From the NCBI GenBank assembly GCA_947478175.1, contig CANJUQ010000004.1, positions 62,001 through 126,000 on the forward strand: a stretch of DNA of 64,000 bases. The letters are read 5' to 3'. Below are positions 34,086 to 41,756 of this stretch, in pieces; the first letter of the stretch is position 1, and each line of letters begins with the position of its first letter. The position numbers were made by a program, and so were the translations under genes. The notes beneath the pieces are model-generated. The model saw only the letters and a list, made by a program, of their open reading frames with translations. It did no database searches and had not been told where the DNA came from. The DNA is from Thiotrichales bacterium. Lineage in GTDB: Bacteria > Pseudomonadota > Gammaproteobacteria > Francisellales > CACEW01.

Positions 34086-35511
34086 ATTTACCTTTACCCG
34101 TAAACATCAACGGCACCAATTCACTGGTATGCGCCGTGTGCGCTTGGCCTGTGATGGGATCTGACATTTGTTCCGCATTCCCATGATCCGCCGTAATCAA
34201 CGCTTCACCGCCAACAGAATGCAATGCTGTGACGACTTTGCCTAAACAAATATCTAACGTCTCAATCGCCTGTATGGCTGCCTCTAAAATACCTGTATGT
34301 CCGACCATGTCTGCATTGGCATAGTTACAAACAATCACGTCATATTTTTGAGACAAAATCGCTTCGATTAATTTATCCGTCAGTTCATAGGCACTCATTT
34401 CAGGTTTTAAATCATACGTCGCAACTCTGGGCGATTGGACCAAGATTCGATCTTCGCCTTCAAACGGTTCTTCCATGCCACCATTAAAGAAAAAAGTGAC
34501 ATGGGCATATTTTTCTGTCTCAGCAATTCTGAGTTGTTTTAATTTATTCTGAGCCAACACTTGGCCTAACACATTGTTTAAACTTTGGGGCGGATATGCG
34601 ACTTCGACTTCTTTGGGTAATCCCGCTTCATATTCTGTGAGAGTCACATAGTGACCTAAATTTAATTTCTCACCTCGATCAAAATCTTTAAACTCAGCAT
34701 CGACAAAAGCATGTGTGATTTGTCTGGCTCGATCGGCTCTGAAATTCATAAAAATCACAGAATCGCCAGGCTTAATAAATTCACCCGATTCAATCCAAGT
34801 AGGTTTAACAAACTCATCGTTTTCTTCTCGGGCATAAGCCGCCTGCAAACCTAAGACAGCTGACTTAGCTGAAAATTCCGCTTGGCCATGAACCAATAAA
34901 TCATATCCAAGTTTCACTCTATCCCAGCGCTTATCTCGATCCATCGCAAAATAACGACCAATGATTGTCGCAATACAACCCCGTCCTGATTTTCTTAAAA
35001 CATTATCTAAGTGCTCTAAAGACTTTTCAGCTGACCTAGGTGGCGTATCCCGACCATCTAAGAATGCATGCACAAAGACTTTTTGAGCACCTAGATCTAT
35101 CGCCATTTGGGCCATTGCTTCGATATGGGTCTCATGGGAATGCACGCCCCCTGGGGATAATAACCCCAAGATATGAACCGCTTTTTGATTTTTAACAGCA
35201 TCCTGCACCGCTTTAACTAAGACCGGATTTTTCTGAAACGTACCCTCTAAGATCGCTTTATCTAGCCGAGTTAATTCTTGATAAACCACTCGCCCCGCGC
35301 CCAGATTCACATGTCCAACTTCTGAATTACCCATCTGGTTATCTGGCAAACCGACATCACCCCCAGAAGCTGAAATATAAATATGAGGCAACTCTTTTTC
35401 CCAGCGATGAAGATTTGGTGCATTCGCCAAAGCAATAGCATTGTCATGCGGATCTTCACGATGACCGAAGCCATCTAGGACGATAAGAGCAAGGGGTTTT
35501 GCAACTGACAT
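33982..35511 (-). CDS. gpmI: 2,3-bisphosphoglycerate-independent phosphoglycerate mutase
   Basis: Interconverts 3- and 2-phosphoglycerate in glycolysis and gluconeogenesis with two Mn ions. 509 residues, normal length. Metal site residue D13 ([12 protein letters not shown]), catalytic serine S63 in [15 protein letters not shown], the [15 protein letters not shown] and [11 protein letters not shown] substrate loops and the metal-binding HGNAEQM near the C-terminus are all present. SD AAGGA lies 5 bases before the ATG. Its 3' end is convergent with and overlaps the truncated toxin frame. Confidence 0.97.
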   Translation of the reverse strand: MSVAKPLALIVLDGFGHREDPHDNAIALANAPNLHRWEKELPHIYISASGGDVGLPDNQMGNSEVGHVNLGAGRVVYQELTRLDKAILEGTFQKNPVLVKAVQDAVKNQKAVHILGLLSPGGVHSHETHIEAMAQMAIDLGAQKVFVHAFLDGRDTPPRSAEKSLEHLDNVLRKSGRGCIATIIGRYFAMDRDKRWDRVKLGYDLLVHGQAEFSAKSAVLGLQAAYAREENDEFVKPTWIESGEFIKPGDSVIFMNFRADRARQITHAFVDAEFKDFDRGEKLNLGHYVTLTEYEAGLPKEVEVAYPPQSLNNVLGQVLAQNKLKQLRIAETEKYAHVTFFFNGGMEEPFEGEDRILVQSPRVATYDLKPEMSAYELTDKLIEAILSQKYDVIVCNYANADMVGHTGILEAAIQAIETLDICLGKVVTALHSVGGEALITADHGNAEQMSDPITGQAHTAHTSELVPLMFTGKGKFIQDHGVLSDIAPTMLSLLGLPIPEEMTGKVLIQ

Positions 35512-35548
35512 GGGGTTCCTTAATTTTTATTTTTTTATAATTTTTTAT

Positions 35549-36025
35549 TTATTTTCTTTTGGGTCTGGGACTAGGCGATTCATCTTCTTCAAGGCCCAAG
35601 TCAAAATCAGGGTTTTCTAACAGCTCTAACAAATGCAAATCTAAATCTGGGTTCTGTGCAATCAAGATCAAAAGGCTATTAATGGCTTCTGGATTTTGGA
35701 GCAAAATCTCCATGTGAATATCCAAGTCATGCTCATGGCCCATTTCGTAATCACCAAACAGAGTTTCACTTTCGTAAAGATCTTCGTCTTCAAAAGGGTC
35801 ATGCTCTTGATCTTTTGCGTGATCTTCTTCCTCATCATCGTCATCACTAAATTCCCCCAGAATCTCTTCGACTTCTTTTGGATATTGATCTGACAAAACC
35901 TCTAAGACACCTCTAATGGCCTCTAGGTTATGAGCCGCCGTGGCTCTCAAAAGTGTGACTAATCGGGAATCCCGATCTTTCTTCAAAGTATTAAAAAAGT
36001 CGTCAAGATTTAACTCATCGATCAT
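35549..36025 (-). CDS. Acidic hypothetical protein
   Basis: 158 residues from ATG 36025, preferred over ATG 36040 because GGAG lies 9 bases upstream. The N-terminal third is helical (MIDELNLDDFFNTLKKDRDS). The centre is a long Asp/Glu tract (FSDDDDEEEDHAKDQEHDPF). The C-terminal third has Leu/Asn/Pro repeats (QNPEAINSLLILIAQNPDLD, then LHLLELLENPDFDLG), like short helical repeats, and the last residues PSPRPKRK are basic. No family recognised and no membrane segment. It lies 37 bp upstream of gpmI on the same strand and may be co-transcribed. Host-directed or protein-binding functions are possible but unsupported. Confidence 0.65.
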   Translation of the reverse strand: MIDELNLDDFFNTLKKDRDSRLVTLLRATAAHNLEAIRGVLEVLSDQYPKEVEEILGEFSDDDDEEEDHAKDQEHDPFEDEDLYESETLFGDYEMGHEHDLDIHMEILLQNPEAINSLLILIAQNPDLDLHLLELLENPDFDLGLEEDESPSPRPKRK

Positions 36026-36124
36026 TAGAACAAGCTCCATGTTTTATGGTTGGTTTTAAAATGGCCGGCAATAATTTATTAGGAATGGCTCTACGTCAAT
36101 GTGGTTCAGAAAAAATTTAAAAAA

Positions 36125-37639
36125 TTAAACTTTAAATAAATCTGCAGCGGTGATCTGCCTATCTACTAGCTCTTGAGACCAGATGTTTTCTTTCAAGCCC
36201 TTATAAGTAATAAAAGCCAGTTCGACTTTTTCAAATTCAGGATGAGACTGTTTAAAACGTGCTAGTTTATTCATAAGGTTGGCGGCGTAATTTTTATCAA
36301 TAGTAAAAATCTCATGGTTAAATTTGATTTCGCATAAAGTCGCCATTTTATCTTTTCGAATAAACACCAAATCTATTTCGGCAGCACTGCCTGAAGTTTG
36401 GTTATTATTATTTTTAGAGCGCCAGTTATTCATAAAAGACACCACATCATTAATCTTCAGAGCTTTGGCAATTTGCCAGGCTTCTTGAAAGCAAATGTTT
36501 TCAAACGCATAGCCTGACCATTGATAAAATTTTGGCGTATTCAGCTGCTCTTGCCAGTAATCGGGTCTTAAAGCTAATTGCTGAGAGAGGGGAAAAATCC
36601 AGTGCATATAAAAAAGAGAGTAATTATCAATTACTCGAAATTGCTGCTCTTTTTTTTCATTGCCATAGGGAACAATGCCTTTAATAAATCCAGCTGCTTC
36701 GAGCTCTTCCAGTCTTTTAGTTAAAGTACCCCCCGAGCTTAGTTGGGTTGTTTTAGCGATCTCAGATCTTTGTAATCCCTGATGGCTTTGGGCGAGGACC
36801 TGGATAATTTTTTGATTATCTTCTGCTTGATCAAACAGGGCTTTAAATATTTTTGGAAATTCGTCTTTCAACAGCGCTTGTTCGCTAAAGCATAGGGCCT
36901 GAATATTTTGGGCAGGGGATAGGTCTTTAGACAATAATTTTAAATAGTGGGCGACGCCGCCAATGGCCATGGTGATGGATAAAGTTTGAGCAGGAGAATA
37001 TTTAAAGCCCAGTTCTTGTAAAAAAACATGAGTCTCAGCCAGATTAAAGGGCTTGAGTAAGAGGGTTCTCGTTAATCGATTATGTAAGCCGCCCGTGGCT
37101 TGAACTAAGTTTTCTAGCATCCAAGAAGCCGCAGAGCCGCAAGCAATTAATTTAAATGGAGGCATGAGGGACCATTCAGTGTTCCAGAAGTAATCCAGCA
37201 TTTCTAAAAGTCGCGATTTTTTGCCGGCTAACCAAGGCAATTCATCTAGAAATAAGACAAAAGGAGTTCCTCCTGGCACTAATTCTTTGACGGCTTTAGT
37301 TAAATGCTTAAAAGCCTCACGCCAGGATTTTGGAGTCGCGAGAGGAGCACCTTGATAAAAAGTGTGAGAGAGAGCTTCCATAAAATTAGTCAGCTGCTCA
37401 GAAAGCGGGGCGTTTTTACTCCCTGTGATTTTTAAATAGGGACCTTTGTGTTTAATAAATTCAGTGATTAAAAAAGTCTTTCCAATACGTCGCCGGCCAT
37501 ACACGGCTAAAAATTCTGGGAATTTTGAAGACCAAAAAGTTTCTAATAGTTCAAGTTCTCTATGGCGGCCAATCAGCGCTAAAGAAGCGTCAGCAGGAGT
37601 TTGGGGGTTATTATTTTTAATTTTTTGTTTTTTAATCAT
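36125..37639 (-). CDS. AAA-type ATPase of the ATPase_2/DUF234 family
   Basis: 504 residues. GRHRELELLETFW leads to a P-loop AVYGRRRIGKTFLITEF (about residues 45-61) and a Walker B FVLFLDELPWLAG near 130, then a sensor region (IACGSAASWM). A winged-helix part follows near 280-320 (QGLQRSEIAKTTQLSSGGTL). A C-terminal DUF234-type nuclease-like domain (about 400-480) has AAEIDLVFIRKDKMATLCEI, i.e. D...E.K of PD-(D/E)XK type. Such ATPases are common, poorly understood and often mobile. It is preceded by an array of palindromes (37662-37862), unusual for this family and perhaps its own operator. Confidence 0.85.
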   Translation of the reverse strand: MIKKQKIKNNNPQTPADASLALIGRHRELELLETFWSSKFPEFLAVYGRRRIGKTFLITEFIKHKGPYLKITGSKNAPLSEQLTNFMEALSHTFYQGAPLATPKSWREAFKHLTKAVKELVPGGTPFVLFLDELPWLAGKKSRLLEMLDYFWNTEWSLMPPFKLIACGSAASWMLENLVQATGGLHNRLTRTLLLKPFNLAETHVFLQELGFKYSPAQTLSITMAIGGVAHYLKLLSKDLSPAQNIQALCFSEQALLKDEFPKIFKALFDQAEDNQKIIQVLAQSHQGLQRSEIAKTTQLSSGGTLTKRLEELEAAGFIKGIVPYGNEKKEQQFRVIDNYSLFYMHWIFPLSQQLALRPDYWQEQLNTPKFYQWSGYAFENICFQEAWQIAKALKINDVVSFMNNWRSKNNNNQTSGSAAEIDLVFIRKDKMATLCEIKFNHEIFTIDKNYAANLMNKLARFKQSHPEFEKVELAFITYKGLKENIWSQELVDRQITAADLFKV

Positions 37640-37661
37640 GTAATTACTTATTTTTTAGATG

Positions 37662-37862
37662 GATTTGGCTGGGTATGTTTTAGTATACGCAGCCAAATCT
37701 AAAATAACAAAAAAGATTTGGCTGGGTATGTTTTAATATAATCAGCCAACTAGAGCAGAAACTATGTACTAATTGGCTGAATATAACCCCGCCAAAACTA
37801 GCCAACCAACACGGGCGAATACAAGATTCGCCCCTACACGAAACATCCTCATAACCAGCCAA
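37662..37862. promoter_or_regulatory. Array of TTGGCTG/CAGCCAA palindromes before the DUF234-type ATPase
   Basis: Three successive inverted-repeat units are present: 37662-37699 (10-bp perfect outer arms GATTTGGCTG/CAGCCAAATC), 37718-37749 and 37773-37805. A further half-site CAGCCAA is at 37856-37862. The first two also share GGGTATGTTTTA. This fills most of the 316-bp gap between the ATPase gene and uvrD, apart from a family B element. It reads like a cooperative operator; the regulator is unknown. Confidence 0.65.
37813..37837 (+). repeat. Family B palindromic element, intergenic copy
   Basis: 25 bp identical to 23615-23639, which lies inside the giant gene. It sits within the operator-like array before uvrD. 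Confidence 0.8.
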
Positions 37863-37955
37863 CTCGCACCAATTTTTAATAAAAATCTTAGAGCCCCATT
37901 TAAAATTTCTAGGTACAATCCCGCCCCTGATTATTTTACTAGCCGCCAGTGATTC

Positions 37956-40025
37956 ATGACTGCTCTCTCAGTTCCCCAATTTCTTTTAAATCCCAAACAA
38001 CAAGAAGCTGTCACCCTACCGCTTTCGAATGCTTTAATTTTGGCTGGAGCCGGCAGCGGAAAAACGCGTGTTTTAGTCCAAAGGATTATTTATCTAGTCG
38101 AACATTTTGGACTCTCGCCTTTTTCTATTTTGGCCGTGACGTTTACCAATAAAGCCGCCCAAGAAATGCGTCATCGCATTGAGCCCTTTTTAATCCATCA
38201 AAATATCAACGCTTCTGTTCAGAGCCTCTGGGTCGGGACGTTTCATGGCATCGCCCATCGATTACTGAGAATGCACTGGCAAGAAGCTGGGCTATCTGAG
38301 ACTTTTCAAGTGATCGATAGCGATGATCAACTCAGATTAATTAAACGTGTCATGAAAGAGTTGTATCTAGATGAAAAGCAGCTCTCGCCCAAAACTGTTC
38401 AGCATTTTATTAATGCCCAAAAAGACGAAGGCTTAAGATCTTTTCAAGTTCAAACCATCAGACACGGCTCTCAAGAATTAGTTTCTTGTTATAAAAACTA
38501 TGAGCAGTTATGCGCTCAGAGCCATCTGGTCGATTTTGCAGAGTTATTATTAAGAACCTACGAACTCTGGGCTAAAAACCCGGCTTTGCTTTCCCACTAT
38601 CAAGAAAAATTCAAGGCCCTACTAGTCGACGAATTTCAAGACACGAACAGAATTCAATATCTTTGGCTTAAAATCTTATTTGCTAAAAATAAAAATCATC
38701 TCTTAGTCGTCGGTGACGATGACCAGTCTATTTATGGCTGGCGCGGCGCCAAAGTGGGTAATATCACTGAATTTCAAAAAGACTTTTCCCCAGTCTCACT
38801 TATTAGACTCGAACAAAATTATCGATCGACTCAAACTATTTTAAACGCCGCCAATGCTTTGATTGGTAACAATACAGAACGAATGGGTAAAACTTTATTT
38901 TGTGAAGATGCCAAAGGCGAACCCATTGGTATATTTTCGGCTTTTAACGAACTAGAAGAAGCGCATTTTATTACCCATGAGATTCAGAAAAATCTTTCTG
39001 CAGGATTACGCCTGAAAGACATGGCTATTTTATATCGATCCAATGCCCAGTCTCGAGTGCTTGAAGAAGCCTTATTAATGGCCGGTCTGCCCTACCATGT
39101 TTATGGCGGCATGCGATTTTTCGAACGAGCTGAAATCAAAACGGCTCTGGCCTATTGCCGCTTGGTTTATTCCAGAGATGACGATGCCGCGTTTGAAAGA
39201 ATTATTAATACGCCTGCTAGATCCATCGGTGAAAAAACGCAAAATTTAATTCGTGATTTCTCTAAGCAATTTAAAATATCTCTCTGGGAAACGGCGGTTA
39301 TGTTGGTTAAACCAGAAGATTATTTATTAACCCCTGATTTACCCCCAGAAGTCTTAAAAAATATTTTGAATGCTTTGCCCAACCGAGCTAAGACAGCTTT
39401 GGAAAATTTTATTGTTTTAATAGAACGCATGAATCGAGAAACCCAGGGGCAACTGCTCTATGAACAAGTCGAACATATTATTCAATATTCAGGGCTGATT
39501 CCGTTTTATCAGCAAGAAGAGCCCAGCAAAGCCGAATCCCGATTAGAAAACTTGGGAGAGTTAATTACAGCTGCCAGAACTTTTATTCCTGAAAATCAAA
39601 CACCCACCTCTGACATAATAACCCCAGAGACTCAAGCTAAATCCGACATGGCCGCTTTCTTGGGTCATGCAGTCTTAGAATCGGGAGAAACCCAAGCGAG
39701 TCATGTCCAAGATGCGGTTCAACTCATGACCCTTCATGCGTCTAAGGGCCTAGAGTTTCCCTGCGTTTTTATCACAGGCTTAGAAGAAGGCTTATTCCCC
39801 TCGCATCCTTCTTTACAAGATCCCCATCGTTTAGAAGAAGAACGACGCCTTATGTATGTAGGGATCACTCGGGCCATGAAAAAACTAACGCTCACTTATG
39901 CAGAATCCAGAAGACTCTATGGCGAGTCTGTTAGGCACTTTCATTCAAGATTTTTGACAGAGATTCCACCCAGTCTTCTTAACCCCATTCGGCATAAAAA
40001 TATTATTCGGCGGTTTTCTGAATGA
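37956..40025 (+). CDS. uvrD: DNA helicase II UvrD/PcrA
   Basis: 3'-5' SF1A helicase for nucleotide-excision and mismatch repair. 689 residues against about 720 for E. coli UvrD. Visible motifs: Q motif LNPKQQEAV, Walker A LILAGAGSGKTRVL, Ia FTNKAAQEM, II LLVDEFQDTN, III GDDDQSIYGWRGAKVGN, IV LEQNYRST, V LMTLHASKGLEFPCVF and VI ERRLMYVGITRAMKKL. The C-terminal tail typical of UvrD is short. Its 3' end overlaps, tail to tail, the reading frame of a YhaV toxin scrap. Confidence 0.95.
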   Translation: MTALSVPQFLLNPKQQEAVTLPLSNALILAGAGSGKTRVLVQRIIYLVEHFGLSPFSILAVTFTNKAAQEMRHRIEPFLIHQNINASVQSLWVGTFHGIAHRLLRMHWQEAGLSETFQVIDSDDQLRLIKRVMKELYLDEKQLSPKTVQHFINAQKDEGLRSFQVQTIRHGSQELVSCYKNYEQLCAQSHLVDFAELLLRTYELWAKNPALLSHYQEKFKALLVDEFQDTNRIQYLWLKILFAKNKNHLLVVGDDDQSIYGWRGAKVGNITEFQKDFSPVSLIRLEQNYRSTQTILNAANALIGNNTERMGKTLFCEDAKGEPIGIFSAFNELEEAHFITHEIQKNLSAGLRLKDMAILYRSNAQSRVLEEALLMAGLPYHVYGGMRFFERAEIKTALAYCRLVYSRDDDAAFERIINTPARSIGEKTQNLIRDFSKQFKISLWETAVMLVKPEDYLLTPDLPPEVLKNILNALPNRAKTALENFIVLIERMNRETQGQLLYEQVEHIIQYSGLIPFYQQEEPSKAESRLENLGELITAARTFIPENQTPTSDIITPETQAKSDMAAFLGHAVLESGETQASHVQDAVQLMTLHASKGLEFPCVFITGLEEGLFPSHPSLQDPHRLEEERRLMYVGITRAMKKLTLTYAESRRLYGESVRHFHSRFLTEIPPSLLNPIRHKNIIRRFSE

Positions 40026-40209
40026 TCCTCTTAATTTTTTTTTTAAATACAGCATAGGCATCTGAATTTTTCTGATAAGCCCGTTTGGTTTCTTCGTCAT
40101 TAACCCAGGCATAGACAATGATTTTGCTTTCTAAGTGATATCGAAAAAACAATCGATACTGCTGAAAAAACTTCGCCCTAAACCAATGCTTATGAGCAAT
40201 GACGCTTCC
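40003..40209 (-). pseudogene. YhaV-type toxin C-terminal remnant
   Basis: The minus-strand frame reads GSVIAHKHWFRAKFFQQYRL, FFRYHLESKIIVYAWVNDEE, TKRAYQKNSDAYAVFKKKIK. This matches the catalytic core of YhaV (W-R-KF--RYRLFFRY...W-NDE-T-R-Y-KK-DAY-VF). A TAA directly precedes the fragment and the first two thirds are gone, as is any PrlF-type antitoxin. Non-functional debris. Confidence 0.8.
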
Positions 40210-40276
40210 TTAAGGAAATTTTGGCTTGAGTCGGCCTTTCAGCAGGTTAAATTTTTTGTTCCTCTGAATGTCTCTT

Positions 40277-40353
40277 GTAGAGGCGGACCAATGTGTCCGC
40301 CCTCGTTAGGTGGCAGGTGATTATCGAGGGCGGACACATTGGTCCGCCCCTAC
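40277..40353. repeat. Head-to-head pair of family B palindromic elements (GGCGGAC subtype)
   Basis: Two 28-bp copies in inverted orientation at 40277-40304 and 40326-40353, differing at one base (GTAGAGG vs GTAGGGG) and separated by 21 bp. Each is itself self-complementary (GGCGGAC...GTCCGCC). The rest of the 40210-40428 gap shows no gene. Confidence 0.85.
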
Positions 40354-40428
40354 GGTGACATCAAATTGATTAAAATTAGTAACTAAAAAATTGTGAATGA
40401 GATCTCGGGAATGTGGGATTTAGGCTCA

Positions 40429-40725
40429 TCAATGCATCTTCAAATCACGATAAAAATTCTCATGAACGCCTAAAGCTAAAAGAACTCTTTCTTTCTCATC
40501 CCATTCATAAGCTAAAAGCATTTCTTGATGATGTATTTTGAATTTATAGACAAACACATCGACCAAATCGCCTTTCTTACCTTCACCTATCTTTGGATTT
40601 TTAATAATGGCATTGATGGCCTTATTAACTTCTGCTTTCTCTTGAGCATGTAATTTTTTATAAACTTTTTTAAAAGCGGGCATTTGCCAAACAGAGACAT
40701 CACTTGGTTTCGTCATTTTGATCAT
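40429..40725 (-). CDS. RelE/ParE-type toxin
   Basis: About 98 residues: VWQMPAFKKVYKKLHAQEKA, then INAIIKNPKIGEGKKGDLVD, then VYKFKIHHQEMLLAYEWDEK. This has the RelE/ParE pattern of two N-terminal helices and a beta sheet. It ends LLALGVHENFYRDLK, typical of this toxin subfamily. ATG 40725 and ATG 40716 are both possible starts; both overlap the antitoxin gene. It is the intact counterpart of the truncated toxin at 33873. Whether it cuts mRNA or poisons gyrase cannot be told from this sequence. Confidence 0.82.
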   Translation of the reverse strand: MIKMTKPSDVSVWQMPAFKKVYKKLHAQEKAEVNKAINAIIKNPKIGEGKKGDLVDVFVYKFKIHHQEMLLAYEWDEKERVLLALGVHENFYRDLKMH

Positions 40726-40936
40726 CAAAAGTAAAAGGCTCGGCGAGCGAACGATCCGAATTTTTAGAGATTAAAATCTGAAGAATAAATTCAGTGGGAA
40801 GATCTGGATTCGCCAAAGCGCATTTCCCAATTTTTGCCCAAAACTCAATTTGACCAGGAATAGAACGACATTCTGCTGCAGCGACCTTCCTGGCATCGTT
40901 GTAAATTCCATCATCAATTCTTATTGCCACACCCAT
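40700..40936 (-). CDS. ParD-like antitoxin
   Basis: 78 residues from ATG 40936, with AGGT 6 bases upstream; GTG 40942 is an alternative. MGVAIRIDDGIYNDARKVAA is the DNA-binding half, ECRSIPGQIEFWAKIGKCAL is the family signature, and an acidic toxin-binding tail ends DDQNDETK. It is a paralogue of 33651-33869. It overlaps the toxin gene by 17-26 bases depending on start choice, so translation is coupled. Repeated TTTGTAG half-sites upstream suggest autoregulation. Confidence 0.85.
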   Translation of the reverse strand: MGVAIRIDDGIYNDARKVAAAECRSIPGQIEFWAKIGKCALANPDLPTEFILQILISKNSDRSLAEPFTFDDQNDETK

Positions 40937-40944
40937 GGACACAC

Positions 40945-40994
40945 CTACAAAAGTTAATTTAAACTATATTTGTAGTATTACATTGTTTTTGTAG
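40945..40994. promoter_or_regulatory. TTTGTAG half-site cluster upstream of the ParD-like/RelE module
   Basis: CTACAAA at 40945-40951 is followed by TTTGTAG at 40969-40975 and again at 40988-40994. The first two form an inverted pair and the third is a direct repeat. Position immediately before the antitoxin start suits an autoregulatory operator. Confidence 0.55.
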
Positions 40995-41270
40995 CAACTC
41001 AACTGAAGGCAAGAAAAAATCCCTATATGGCCAATCCAACCCACTGGGCCGAGACTATAGTGGACCCCAATTTTAAGACAGCAGTTTAAGGTGCACACTG
41101 ACTTGGACATGGATTGCTAGAGAAAATAAAGAGTGGGCGTTCTATTGGCAGAATCAGGCGGCCTGAAAAACCACAGTTTCAATCACTCCCGTTTCGCAAT
41201 ATCGCCTAGCGAGACACCATTCTTTCCTATAAGCTCCCCGCCATTCTTAATTCTTTAAATTTTACCCATC
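40995..41270. other. Intergenic stretch with a possible decayed IS end
   Basis: No gene is visible. AGTGGACCCCAATTTTAAGAC near 41049-41069 looks like the terminal repeat of an IS3-type element, and CAGAATCAGGCGGCCTGAAA near 41149-41168 is also reminiscent of IS debris. No transposase motif remains. The last part must contain the rppH promoter. Confidence 0.3.
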
Positions 41271-41756
41271 ATGATCGACAAAGACGGTTATCGAGCCAAT
41301 GTCGGAATCATCTTGATCAACAAAGCCAACAAAGTCTTTTGGGCCCAGCGAATCCGGCAAAACTCATGGCAATTCCCGCAAGGGGGTGTCCAACCGAACG
41401 AACCGGCCATTGCAACGCTTTACCGAGAGCTCTATGAAGAAATAGGCCTAAGACCAAATGATGTCGAAGTCATTGATTCAACCACCCAGTGGCATAAATA
41501 CAGGATTCCTGCACAGCTGATTCGTCATACGACGCCGCTATGCATTGGCCAAAAACAAAAATGGTTTCTATTGCGACTCATTAGCGATGAATCTGCTATT
41601 CGGCTAGATCGCACAGATAATCCAGAATTTTCATCTTGGAATTGGGTGCACTATTGGTCGCCCCTCAAACAAGTCATTCATTTTAAACGTCAGGTCTACC
41701 GCAAAGCTTTAGAAGAATTCTATCCCCTTCTGAAATATAGGAAGGTCAGACATTGA
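41271..41756 (+). CDS. rppH: RNA pyrophosphohydrolase RppH
   Basis: Removes pyrophosphate from 5'-triphosphate RNAs to start mRNA decay. 161 residues, standard length. The N-terminus [17 protein letters not shown] is typical of RppH/NudH. A full Nudix box runs from about G38 to L60 (GGVQPNE...RELYEEIGL), followed by [20 protein letters not shown]. The stop overlaps the ptsP start. rppH-ptsP linkage is conserved in gammaproteobacteria. Confidence 0.96.
   Translation: MIDKDGYRANVGIILINKANKVFWAQRIRQNSWQFPQGGVQPNEPAIATLYRELYEEIGLRPNDVEVIDSTTQWHKYRIPAQLIRHTTPLCIGQKQKWFLLRLISDESAIRLDRTDNPEFSSWNWVHYWSPLKQVIHFKRQVYRKALEEFYPLLKYRKVRH

Noticed and set aside
41040-41180. Insertion sequence
   Set aside because: One IS-end-like stretch is present but there is no matching partner end, target duplication or transposase, so it is listed only as possible debris.
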